From assembly GCF_000006405.1 (NCBI RefSeq), contig NW_003206478.1, forward strand, positions 3,282 through 67,281: a stretch of DNA of 64,000 bases. Direction: 5' to 3'. Positions 23,954-34,076 of this stretch are shown one piece after another. How positions within the stretch are numbered: the first letter of the stretch is position 1; each line of letters opens with the position of its first letter. Below the pieces are notes generated by a model. It was not told the DNA's origin, searched no databases, and was given only the letters and a program-made list of their open reading frames with translations. This DNA is from Perkinsus marinus ATCC 50983. Lineage: Eukaryota > Perkinsozoa > Perkinsida > Perkinsidae. Both the position numbers and the translations under genes were made by a program.

Positions 23954-25719
23954 ATCCAGCTTGCTGGGCTGTAATGTTCTACCGATACCATCGGCTGGAG
24001 CAGAGGTGGAAGGAAGGAGCGACTTATGCCACACCGTCGTCCTGTCTGAATCGGATAGAACCATTACTTTCGGCTTTTCCTACTTGGAGCTATTGGACCG
24101 TGAGCTCCATGAACGTACTCTCAACAGCTGGCTCGACGAGGAGAATGATGACTCGAGCTCTGCTAGCTCCGCATGCTCTTCCGGTGCTGAGATGATGTCG
24201 AGTACTCCCGGTCGTGAGGAATCAGAGGCCGATTCCCAACGGCAGCTCATATCAGGGACAAGCAAGGGTAAGAACAAGCGCTGGACAGGGCTGCACGCAG
24301 ATCCATGCATCGTGAGGTTGAGTCGATGGACTTCCCTTGTGAAGTCGACCATCAGCGACATCTTCTGTGAGATGGGAGAGTCCGCGGAGACGATATGGTC
24401 AGCCTACAACAAAAAGATCCTCTCCGGGCTGCAAGCTGTATCATCATCCGGTCGACAACCCTTGCCGTTGCACGATGTCAGCTTATCGGATATTCGTGTC
24501 TTCATCAAGCAGCTCAACCGAGCCAAGGCTCGCAGACCTCCAACTGTGGGATGTATGCGTATAATGGCAGAACTCGACAAATATCTTGCTTCGCCGGTTG
24601 ACGTCCACGAGCCGCCTGGTTCGGTCGCTCCTGCTGTCATGCTAAGGGCTGGTGAACATCCTGGCAACGGCCCTAATCCAGTCACGGCAGGAGATATAGT
24701 GAAGGAATGGCTCGTGAAATCTCCTAAGTGTGAGTCCGTAACATCTGCTCACACTTGCGACGAGTTTGATTTAGGTGCATCCACGAGCGACGAGATGGTG
24801 ATCGATGAACTGGCGGTGATCCGAGCCAACTGTCCGAATGAGCCAGCGGGGATCACGGCCGAAGCTATAAGTCAGCCAACATTGATCCCAGCCTATTCTC
24901 CAAGTCAACCGGTGGCATCTCTGGATGAGGGACCAATACTGATTCCTGGCGACGATTTGGGTGCCACCGAAGGGAAGCTCGATGGTATCACCAGTCAGGA
25001 GAATGCTATTGATGGTGGACAACGCCAGCTTGGCCGGAACCCAACTGATATCGTTTGTCCTTACTGTAACCTCCCCAAGATATTCAGCGTCAATCAACAT
25101 ATACGGGACGGTCCCCGGTTTGGATTGTGCCCACTCATGCCGGAAACAGTCTCGGTTAAGACGGAGCTGAAGCAGGAGGCGACCAAAAGGCTATCGAACT
25201 TGATCGTTGTCAGTGTCCCATCGAGTAACAAGCAACGGTGCGGGTATTGTGGCCTCCTGGTTGGTACTGTGCTTCAAGATTCAGCGGATGGGACTATACT
25301 ATCTCCCCAAGTTCTAGGACGACGAGCTTGGTGGAAGACTGTCGTGGTATTGTCCGGTTGCACCAAGTCATCCACCTGAGAAGTACCAGAGGCTCAAACA
25401 GGAGAAGGATGCGAGCTCGGCAAGATCGCAAGAACGCTTGGAAGCGCGAGCGATACCAAGAGAAGAGGCGATTACGGCACGCCGAGAGGAAAAAAAGAAT
25501 GGAAGGTAAAGCCTCCGCATATACTTGAATCTAGTCGTCAACCAAATTCTGTTGTACTAGGCACTTATGCTCCAAGTCGCTCCTCGAACATGAATTCTTC
25601 CTCTGGGATATGACGTAATCCGAGCGTGGTTGGAGTCTAACCGTTAGGTCACCGCGGCTCTCGCTTGCTCTCGACCATCGACCACTAATGATGCAGCTAC
25701 AGAGCAGTATGTTGAAATG

Positions 25720-26053
25720 AATGTCTGCCTACGGAGCAGATGGTCGTAGGTTCGAATCCTTCACATCCGACTCATCCACCATGTCTGTCCCTTCACGTGA
25801 TATACCTGCCATTCTGATAGACACACCAATTCCAAGCACGCCATGCAGCGACGCGAGCCAAAGACTATACCTGAGCAACTCGGACCCTCCCTGCCACACT
25901 CAACTCACCCACTATATCTGTCCCTGCACGCGGTGTTTCACAAACTCATGAAGACGCTCTACGCAAGCACGTCACACAGAAGCGCGAACCAGCAGGCATA
26001 CCTGAGATTTTTGGTCGCTCGCTCACAGAATCGAACGGCTTAGTCGCTCGCCG
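25720..26053 (+). repeat. Segmental duplication, copy 1, with tRNA-Arg pseudogene
   Basis: Begins with the 3' part of a tRNA-Arg (anticodon arm, variable loop and T-arm, about 25720-25761) lacking its 5' half and acceptor end, then runs about 280 bp nearly identical to sequence downstream of the intact tRNA-Arg at 26116. Only a few substitutions separate the copies, so duplication is recent. Confidence 0.85.
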
Positions 26054-26115
26054 CCTTCCTAATCATCGGGCTATTAGATCTAAATTGAATATCAGTGGGA
26101 TCCATCAAGCTTATC

Positions 26116-26189
26116 GCCCGATTAGTTCAGCTGGATAGAATGTCTGCCTACGGAGCAGATGGTCGTAGGTTCGAATCCTGCATCGGGTA
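26116..26189 (+). tRNA. tRNA-Arg (anticodon ACG)
   Basis: Complete cloverleaf of 74 nt including the discriminator. The acceptor stem GCCCGAT pairs with ATCGGGT (one G-U wobble), the D-arm contains TAGTTCAGCTGG (A box), the anticodon stem TCTGC/GCAGA encloses loop CTACGGA giving anticodon ACG (reads CGU and, with inosine, more), and the T-arm contains GGTTCGAATCC (B box). All stems are intact, so it is probably functional. Its 3' half is repeated as a pseudogene 396 bp upstream. Confidence 0.94.
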
Positions 26190-26506
26190 TATGCTGCTGC
26201 AGCTTCTCGTTACATTCGGCTTATCCACCATGTCTGTCCCTTCACGTGATATACCTGCCATTTTGATAGACACACCAATTCCAAGCACGCCATGCAGCGA
26301 CGCGAGCCAAAGACTATACCTGAGCAATTCGGACCCTCCCTGCCACACTCAACTCACCCACTATATCTGTCCCTGCACGCGGTGTTTCACAAACTCATGA
26401 AGACGCTCTACGCAAGCACGTCACACAGAAGCGCGAACCATCAGACATACCTGAGATTTTTGGTCGCTCGCTCACAGAATCGAACGGCTTGGTCGCCCGC
26501 TGCCTT
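26138..26506 (+). repeat. Segmental duplication, copy 2 (contains the intact tRNA)
   Basis: Matches 25720-26053 from within the tRNA-Arg through about 280 bp of downstream DNA. The copies differ by a short segment directly after the tRNA (about 26186-26217) and scattered single bases. Confidence 0.85.
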
Positions 26507-29379
26507 CAGTACTTCCCCGGAGGGTCCAACTGTGATATACGAACAATAACCCGTATCTCTGACTCAGAACGCAGGCACACAGAAATCCCGAGTCTACGGG
26601 GGCTCTCAGCATATTCTTCTATCGAACATTTTGGACAGTGACGAATCGTCACTGACGATGACCACGGCTTCTCCACTTCTGAGGCTAATGCTCTCACGGC
26701 ATCCCACTGGAGTAGTCGCAAAACGGCTGCCGCGTCTTACTGACAAAGAAAACCTGCATCTCGAGCTGAATCTTCCAGACGGAGCTCGTCTGGCGAGTCG
26801 TTGATATGCCCTAATATCGGATAAAGCCTTTCCCATGAAGCTGTTTGCAAATCAACCTTCGGCGGAGGCCCTTCGCGCGCGGAGCTCAATCCAACTCGAC
26901 CTCGTACCAATTGAGCAGAGAGTGATTGACTCCAGATGAGTCCAGAGAGCCGTAGAGCCGGGAGAACGTAGACGCCAGTCAAGTCATTCCTCGACCCCGC
27001 CAAATGACCGGACATTTTTAATTCCTCGATGAATCGTGAGCCTGAGAATAAAGTGAGTTGCTCATCGAATTGTCGTCTTGCTGCTGGCCATTCACTGAGC
27101 AACGCACTGGAAGTTCTTTCAGCTCATTACATGACTAAGTCATGATGAGTCATCATGACCTAGTCATGTAATGAACTCACAGAGAGCCGAGAAGGGACTT
27201 CCCCGCAGCACTCTAAATTCTAGAGTCTTGTCTTGGACGACTCGTCTGTCGCCGAATTTCACCTTCTAGAGTCTAGAAGGTGAAAATCGGCGAGAGGCAA
27301 GACGTGAGCCACGTCCCGAGACAACAACCCTTAGCCGTGGTACACTGTATGTGAATTTGATTACTGACCAAGAAATAGTGTATCGGAGATGCCCACGGCA
27401 GCAGCATACAAACTTATCTCTGTGAATGAATAGGCTATTAAAATTTTTTCTCTAAAAATGTAGAGGAAATTTTTTTCTCTGGACACCGGATATGCGAGAG
27501 ATTCTACCTATCCTGGTCTTAGATCAGCGGTCCATGTAAAAATGTCTAATCTCAAGTATTTACCAAGCTGAATGATACTCGGGATGAGAATCTCATCATG
27601 AGATAGAAAGTTCCTATTAGAAACTTTCTACTAGAAATGACTTGGTGTCTGGAAAGGAAGTCTTCGTAGGAGCTGCTCCTAAGGAGCAATATCACTCGTT
27701 CTCCTTTGAATGCCTTGATATGCCAAACTTGTTCCTGCAAAACGCAGACTATCAGTGTATCAACGTTTGCAAGATTAGGGTACTCAGTTAACAAAGAACT
27801 TCAAGTGCGACAGACGAGTTAAGATTATGAAAATTTGAGCATGTAGATTTCATAGAATCAGATTCTAAGAATCTAACACGGATATACTAGGCAGGTGATA
27901 TAAACTATCTGGTCTCATTTCTTATTATATATCGATATATACTACGGTATCGTTACGCTGCTGCTTCATATAAGGCTAGCACTATTCAATAGTGACTATT
28001 GTTAATTACTAAGGAGCGTGGACTGGGATACCTGTGGTCATCCTGATAACTATATTGCATATGGAACCTAGTCTATCCGTCACACCCGTAATTATATCCT
28101 ATTCGTTGATGATCTAGAAGATACTCCGCGGGGAGCGCGGAGCCATCGACAGTGTCAAGTTAACGACGACTACAACGCTCCAAGTAGGTTTCTCATTGAT
28201 GACAACGCTGTGTCTGTTGTAACGAAATAATTCCTACCCCATCGTTGTCGTACTCAGAGGCTGTATCTCAGACAGTTTTGTTAAAAGCTAGAGTACTTGG
28301 TAGAACAATCGTGATACCTGTATAACTTTTTCTCCGAGGTCTTGCGCTTTAGTGTTTTTTCAACGAACTCGACCTCCCTTCCTGAGAAAATCTACAAACA
28401 GGGCGACTTGGATGTTGAAAATCGTGGTTTTGAGCCCATCCCAGTACTGAGTGTGAATCCAAGTATAACGTGGAGCTAGACCTGGAGGAGTGAGCGCGTC
28501 GAGCCGCTCGACTCGAGCGGGGATTTCATGTGTCATCAATAGAACCCAGGTAGCCTAGCATTCTGGTAGTCAATCAGAGTGGTCAGAAGCCTAGCAGTGC
28601 TAGGCTTCTCTAATGGCGTCCAGTGGCGGCGGTTTGCCGCATGAGATACAATAGTAGTCATTGCGTCCGAGTGATGTGAACACGTTACACCGGCACCGAC
28701 ATGCCCAAGTCTGTGAGAGCCATATGGGTTCGCCCAAGTGAGGCACACAAGACGGGTGAAACGGGGCAGCTAATCGGCTATGGCTGGAAGTGCAACAGTC
28801 ACTGTGCTACACAACCAGTTTGACCGGTTGACAGTGTTGAGTTGGTTTTTTTCAGGCACACTCTAACGAAATGATAAGAGAGTAAAAATCAACAATATGT
28901 TGCTGTTTCTACAACATCAACTTTAATCTAGCCTCATTGAGGCGCTCTTTAGCTAGTTGTCTCTCACCAATCTGGGTAGGAGTTTGCTGCAGAGTTTAGG
29001 AAGACAATAACTTTGTGACCAGCACTTCTAATAAAGTTAAACGTCGCAATGATCGGTTCTACCTTCATTAACGAGTTAACTCGAAGAAAATTGAAACGAT
29101 GATTGATTGATCAGCTCGTAGTAATTGCTTGATTAGGTACATCCGCTCTAGTAATATTGTCTAGTTTCATGTTGGGCATTTCCGGCGAGCAATATACTGG
29201 ACCCTATAATGACTGCCAGCCTAGTGCTGTCAGCAAAAGGCTACTACCTTGTCCACCTAAGAGAGTTCATATTCTTGTTTTCTCTGTTCCAATGATCCAA
29301 TGAGCTGGCACGGGATGCTCTAATAGAGCAGCTCTATTACTGTAATGGTATTGAGGCACAACATGGCGCATGAAGACTG
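26507..29379. repeat. Noncoding stretch dense in one-base-centre palindromes
   Basis: No gene recognised in 2.9 kb. Palindromes with a single-base centre: 26636-26654 (9-bp arms), 27124-27174 (25-bp arms, one mismatch), 27257-27285 (14-bp arms, extending to 27249-27293 with one mismatch), 27583-27604 (two chained), 27667-27688 (two chained), 27853-27874 (two chained), 27980-28001 (two chained), 28504-28520, 28585-28609 (12-bp arms) and 29326-29349 (two chained). A minus-strand frame at 26737-27102 has no recognised motif. Confidence 0.85.
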
Positions 29380-29380
29380 T

Positions 29381-29562
29381 TGTGGCATGACTATGGATGG
29401 AGCCCAGGATATGGCGGGGACGCACAAAGCTCTGACGACTCGTCTCAAGGGGATCACGCCAACTTGCACGTCTCCTGCGCAAGACATGCGCTGAACCTAG
29501 TAGTTCGGCAAGCTGTACAGAACATCCAACCTTGCGCGACCGCTGCTGTCGGACAGCACTAG
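29381..29562 (+). pseudogene. hAT transposase relic (ZMYM/DUF4371-type core)
   Basis: Two adjacent frames carry pieces of the hAT catalytic region. The first (about 29381-29455) reads MTMDGAQDMAGTHKALTTRL, like the D-G-A-x-x-M-x-G block of this transposase group. The second (about 29458-29562) reads VSCARHALNLVVRQAVQ, matching the C-x-x-H-x-L-N-L block that follows it. They are in different frames, so the gene is dead, and no N-terminal BED finger or C-terminal dimer region was seen. It is a candidate autonomous relative of the hAT element at 22.2-24.0 kb, though no shared ends link them. Confidence 0.6.
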
Positions 29563-30206
29563 AGTTCGTAGGGACGGTGGCTCGCTACATGAAAAGATCC
29601 CTGAGGGTTTAGGTGAACGAGACCACTCCATACTTCATTTTCCTGCGATTTGCACTAGCTGCTCATACAATTTTGGGAGACTACGGAGCTCTGCTCGCCC
29701 CTCCAGGAAGAGGAGCGCAGAAAATTTCCGCGCTCCTCTTCCCCTCGCTTCGCTCACCTCTTTTCGCTGAGCAATACGATAGTAGACCTACCGAGAATGA
29801 TGTCATACTTCCTGGTGAGGTCATTGAGGCATCAGGACACTCGTACGCACCCTGGTAGAGAGATGCGAATAACTCCGATTTCGATACTGAAGCACACAGC
29901 ATTTGCCGTAACAAGACAAGCATGATTAATGGCTGATAGGAAACTCAATCGTCCGCATCTAAGTCTACGATGGCAGTAATGTTCCCAGGAGCGTCATCAT
30001 CGTCACTTTCACAAGATATCAAGTCTACTTCGGGAGTCAGCTCATCAAGCCTGAAGTAGCAGTTGAGATCTCCCATCATATAGGCCATCAACCAAGATCA
30101 CATTATCGGGCGCATTACCACTGATGGAAGAGCTGTTAAACGGTAACTCAGCGAGCCCAATGTGTCGCTGCTCAGCGCGAATCACATAGTAGCAGCCATT
30201 CCCCAC
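29563..30206. other. No gene recognised
   Basis: Contains an open frame at 29613-29858 without motif and an inverted repeat at about 29707-29741 (12-bp arms, GAAGAGGAGCGC). Confidence 0.5.
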
Positions 30207-31160
30207 TCACTCGGCTTGCTTCCGCCGTTTGAGTTTGGGCTCTGCTAGTCCATCCGTGTTGGTAGTGAGGTCAATTTCGTCTTCACTGCTGCGGCTGCTA
30301 GAGCTATCCTTGCCGCCGGCGCCAAGAACGTACAGTCCTGCCGAGTCAGCCCAGGAGCCATTGAGATATAGCCGCACTGACGTATCGGTTGTCTGCAAAA
30401 ATCCACACTAGGTTGAGGTGAATGTCGAGCCAGAGTGAGCCGATACCCAATATGAGGAAGAACCGAGGAAAGGTTAGCATTGGGTGGATCCATGAAGATC
30501 AAGCTACTCGTACAGAAGCCTCCCACCTGTTGCAAAATTTTCTGAAGCCATTCATCAACTTCCAGATTGGCACAGCAGTTGTACACTAGTCCACATCTCG
30601 GACACCTCCACGGAGGTGATAGCTCCAGTGTCTAGAATCGATGACGACGAGAGAAGCAGGGCTCGGCTGTAGCCCTTACCTCGGAGTCCACGAGCGTTTG
30701 AGCTGGTCTAACGCTGGTCATAAGGTCGACGATCTCTATGTGGTCACAGCGATTCCCCCGACCCGGATACGCGACGCGATCACCTGCGAGCAATTACAAT
30801 TCTCGGGATGGTGAATCGAGCGATCGGAGAATTAGCTGCAGGACTTCCCTTACCAGTGATGATGTCCTTCAAGGAGACCTCTATCCCATGGCCTCTAGAA
30901 GGCTCCTCTAAAGCGACGTCGTCGGCGTACTCCTCGCCCATATAGAAGGGCAATCGGAGTATACTGTCCTCTACGTTTAGCACGTTGAATGGATGGTCAT
31001 TGTAGTCTATTTTGCCAGAATCGCTCTCGACATCAGTCATCAGCCACGAAATTTCTAATGGAGAAACTGCAAAAATACCATGATATGGACACCTGCGCTG
31101 GATGATCGATAACTTGCATTTCCCCGAGTAATTCGCCATATACTCTAAAGTGTCGACCAC
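30207..31160 (-). CDS. SP-RING (MIZ-type) SUMO E3 ligase, PIAS/Siz family
   Basis: Would recruit the SUMO-charged E2 and promote sumoylation, probably in the nucleus. Exons in reading order: about 31160-30854, 30783-30680, 30631-30537, 30393-30207. Together they give the SP-RING zinc finger: VSLKDIITG, YPGRGNRCDHIEIVDL with its Cys and His ligands, PPWRCPRCG with the final Cys pair, and LEVDEWLQKILQQ. The last exon has an acidic, Ser-rich stretch around EDEIDLTT, which looks like a SUMO-interacting motif, and ends with the basic KRRKQ. The frame before the finger (from 31160) resembles a PINIT-like region only weakly, and the true start may lie further upstream. The family is secure from zinc ligands and spacing; which member is unknown. 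SUMO itself is at 16.4 kb. Confidence 0.85.
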
Positions 31161-31864
31161 ATCTTCTAGATGTTCACTTTGATCATCGCGTATGGGGTCG
31201 AGCCAGCAAGTCGGCTAAGCTCTTAATCAGTGTGAATGTATAGGAGAATGCGTTGCGTGTCTAAGATCAGAAGTCCCAGATTCCACCCGCGAGGGAATAT
31301 ACTTCCATGGATCATCCATGATGGATGTGACTCGACCCGTATGCGCATACAAGCCAATAATGCTCAACAGATTGTCAGGTAGTTAGTAGACTCGGCAGTT
31401 CAGGGAAAGTCTTGGTGGCGGTAAGGCGAAAGCCCCCTTTCAGAACCGGTAGGAAAAAACATCCACAAGAAGTCTCAGCTAGCTAGGCCGCCACTTGTGG
31501 AGTATTCGAGAAGCCTAACCAGCTAGGCAAGTTCGTATCTCGACCACCTTGACTTCATAGCATCGCGGCTCGAGAGACACGTGATTGGTGACTATCACGA
31601 AAGCCCGCCAGTCCAGTTCTGGTCATAAGCTGCTCTCTCATAAGGTGAGTGCTGGTACGTGATGTACGTGCAATCGATCGGTACTGCGCAGGATGCTGTA
31701 CGCACATGACTACGCACTACAAAAGGGTACTTAACAATCACTAACTGCAGCGCGCTATTCTACCGGAGCATTGCCTGGATAACTGTGCCGAAATGAAGCC
31801 ACCAGTGATGTGTGCCCTAGTAACTTAGCTCAACCCGCGCGAGCATTCATCAGAAACAATGATT
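31161..31864. other. Intergenic between SP-RING and TraB genes
   Basis: No gene recognised. It may include 5' exons of the SP-RING gene. A chained pair of one-base-centre palindromes (7-bp arms, words CATGGAT/ATCCATG) lies at about 31306-31327. Confidence 0.5.
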
Positions 31865-34076
31865 TCAAACATCCAAGAAGTGTTCAAGCCAGGCTTTTTC
31901 AATGCCAGCACAATGGCCCATGCCCACCACACCTACCATTTTCTGGTGACTTGAACGGCAGAGATAACCTTAAAAACCCCTGTAGAATGATCACAACCAG
32001 CTACTCTACCTGCCATAGTTCTATCCCTATCCTCGATCATCACCTCATAGACGTGAGGCGCACATTTACGCATGGCCGCGTTGATTTGAGCAGCTTTTTC
32101 CCTACTCTTCAATTGCTCCGCAGTATCCAAAAAACCTGATATGCTATGGCTCGTATACACGTTTGAAGCGACGCCTATAGCACATAGATCAATCACTTTC
32201 GACGATATACCCCATTTCCAGGGAACCGTTTTTCCAAGCTGTGGAACACAATGTATCCGTGTCCTGTTATATATTAGTTGCATCGCATGCTGATGCTAAG
32301 AAGTAAAAAGACTAAACTTAGTATCGTCCATCCACGCTGCGTTGCATATGCGTTCTACACAGTTACACGTATACACTAAGCCTCAGTGTAAGGCGCAGAG
32401 GACCTTAATAATCAAGGTTCTGTGCGCCTTTGATTCCTCCATATGACACAATACTTCACAACTCTCTAGTATTTCATCAACACTATCAAGTTGGGTAGAG
32501 TGAGGTTTAACAGCAGTTAGAATCGCGATACAGATCATTAAATGAATCTTAACATCAAGCTCGCTCTAAGACGACCCTGACGGTACGCTGACGACTTGAT
32601 GGGAACCCACCTCTGGAATGGTCGATGTCCAAGTCGAGGAGTTCTCTGCATGCCATCATCTGTTGCCAGTCTTGCTGTAAAGCCCTAGTAAGGCCTTCCA
32701 TCGTCAGTGTTATATCCACATCGCCAGCTATCACCTGATACCTTACATACCACACCGGACTGAAAGCGAGTGAACTACGAGTACAACTGTCCATCAACCA
32801 GTCCTCAAACAGCAATACGTGTAGCTCGGGTAAGACTTTTATGCGACTTGATACTATCACCAGATAGTATGTATAGAAATAGTATTTTACTGTATAAACT
32901 ACATCCACATAAATTCCGCACAACTACCCTAGTCCCCATCGAGAATGCCGCTGAGCATACGTTAGACATACAGTGGCCTCACCTTGGCACCGATTTCTTC
33001 AGCAGCTTCGACTGCGTTCTTAAACTCAGCTCCTGGTTCTATCCCCATCGTCTTGAAATTGCCTAATCAGTCCCCTATGAATAACAATGCCGCTGTACGA
33101 CACTGTCAATCAGTGTGGGAAAATATTCACTCAGTCAACTGTTGGTGATAATATGGGAATTCTGAGGGAATTTAGAGAAATTCTTGTTGGTTTCTGTAAA
33201 CTTCCATCCGAATTCGTATGTAAACATCAATAATTAGTGAGGAAACTCCCAAGCTCAGGGGAGGAAAGCGACCGTATTATCCAACACTGTTGTCAACACC
33301 TATTGAAAGCTACATTAGGATTTTATCAGCCTCAGCGTCTATCCGCAAGCAACAACCATAAAAACTACCATAGAAGCCCCTAAGAGCTTGTTCCAACAAT
33401 GCCTGCATCGGCAGCCCACCACCACCGCTCAGTCCTCGGAAGAGAACTTTAATCATTTCTCCCAGACCTCCTGAGCTATCACCAAACCCTCCTTCTTTCA
33501 TCTGCCATCACAACAACAGTCACTGCATTCGTGTATTTTTGGACTACTTTCTGAATTCTCTTCGGGCACAACTCTACCATGACTCCTGACGGTTTTTCTT
33601 TTGTTATTATTTCTCGGACCTCCTCAGCACTCGATGATGATATATGAGCTGTTCCTGAAAATAAGCCGGATTAGTAACGTGTATTTCCAGAAAAAAAGTA
33701 GCCGTTCTTTTGAGCACCACAGTAAAAGCGAGCAAGGCAAGGCAGTTATGCATTGGAGTACCTCACCTAGGAGATCATCCAGGAACCTATAATGTTCCCG
33801 AGGGGAACTCATTTGAATTTTTCACATTCGTCAGTCAGTTGCCCAAGTGAATGTCATCACATTAGACACATTTTTCCCATTGTTATCAAACCCTGGGTCC
33901 CTGAGCTTACCTATCAAGATGACCTCTCGGCCAGGGGCCCTGAGATAGCTTATCGTCTCGTTAGCAGAGTTATACTCCACTGATACCCCTGTAGTGGTAG
34001 TAGTAGAAAATAACAACCTCTTCCCAGTCAACGTGGGCTGCAGTCGTGAACACAGTAAGCGAACGGTGAGCATCAA
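31865..34076 (-). CDS. TraB family protein (TRABD-like)
   Basis: TraB-domain proteins of eukaryotes are membrane-associated, in several lineages mitochondrial; their reaction is not firmly known. Exons assembled on the minus strand give the family's landmarks: ETISYLRAPGREVILIG followed after an intron by the GTAHIS signature (about 33640), VMVELCPKRI, then LPMQALLEQALRGFYG, and GIEPGAEFKNAVEAAEEIGA (about 33000) continuing into the DVDITLT block (about 32700), IEDRDRTMAGR, and the C-terminal MVGVVGMGHCAGIEKAW, with the stop at 31865-31867. The N-terminus from 34076 (MMLTVRLLCSRLQ) is Arg-rich with few acids and could be a mitochondrial presequence, but an upstream start is possible. One intron holds copy B of the MITE-like family. 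Confidence 0.85.
33140..33291 (-). repeat. Intron-resident MITE-like family, copy B
   Basis: About 152 bp inside a TraB intron. Plus-strand ends read GTTGGTGATAATATG and ATTATCCAACACTG, which are inverted relative to each other. The core contains AATTAGTGAGGAAACTCC and CAAGCTCAGGGGAGG. In gene orientation it runs opposite to copy C. Confidence 0.85.

Larger units (their letters stand above)
20997..25507 (+). pseudogene. Damaged large gene, possibly DDE-transposase-like, split by hAT element
   Basis: Two long plus-strand coding blocks flank a 1.72-kb hAT-type insertion. Block 1 (20997-22233) is one long frame apart from an exact 50-bp tandem duplication at 21491-21590 that shifts it. It includes SVLPVYVDRGRC, then IIKLDALNAMFRL, a spacing of acidic residues seen in some DDE transposase-like proteins. 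Block 2 (about 23962-25379, with a basic tail reaching 25507) has a Ser-rich acidic segment, a CPYCNLPKIF/H/C zinc-finger-like cluster, a second CGYCG pair and a Lys/Arg-rich tail. No introns are apparent, unlike the host genes nearby. Removing the insertion and one target copy does not give one clean frame. I do not recognise the family with certainty; an unusual DNA transposon or a captured transposase are both possible. Confidence 0.5.
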
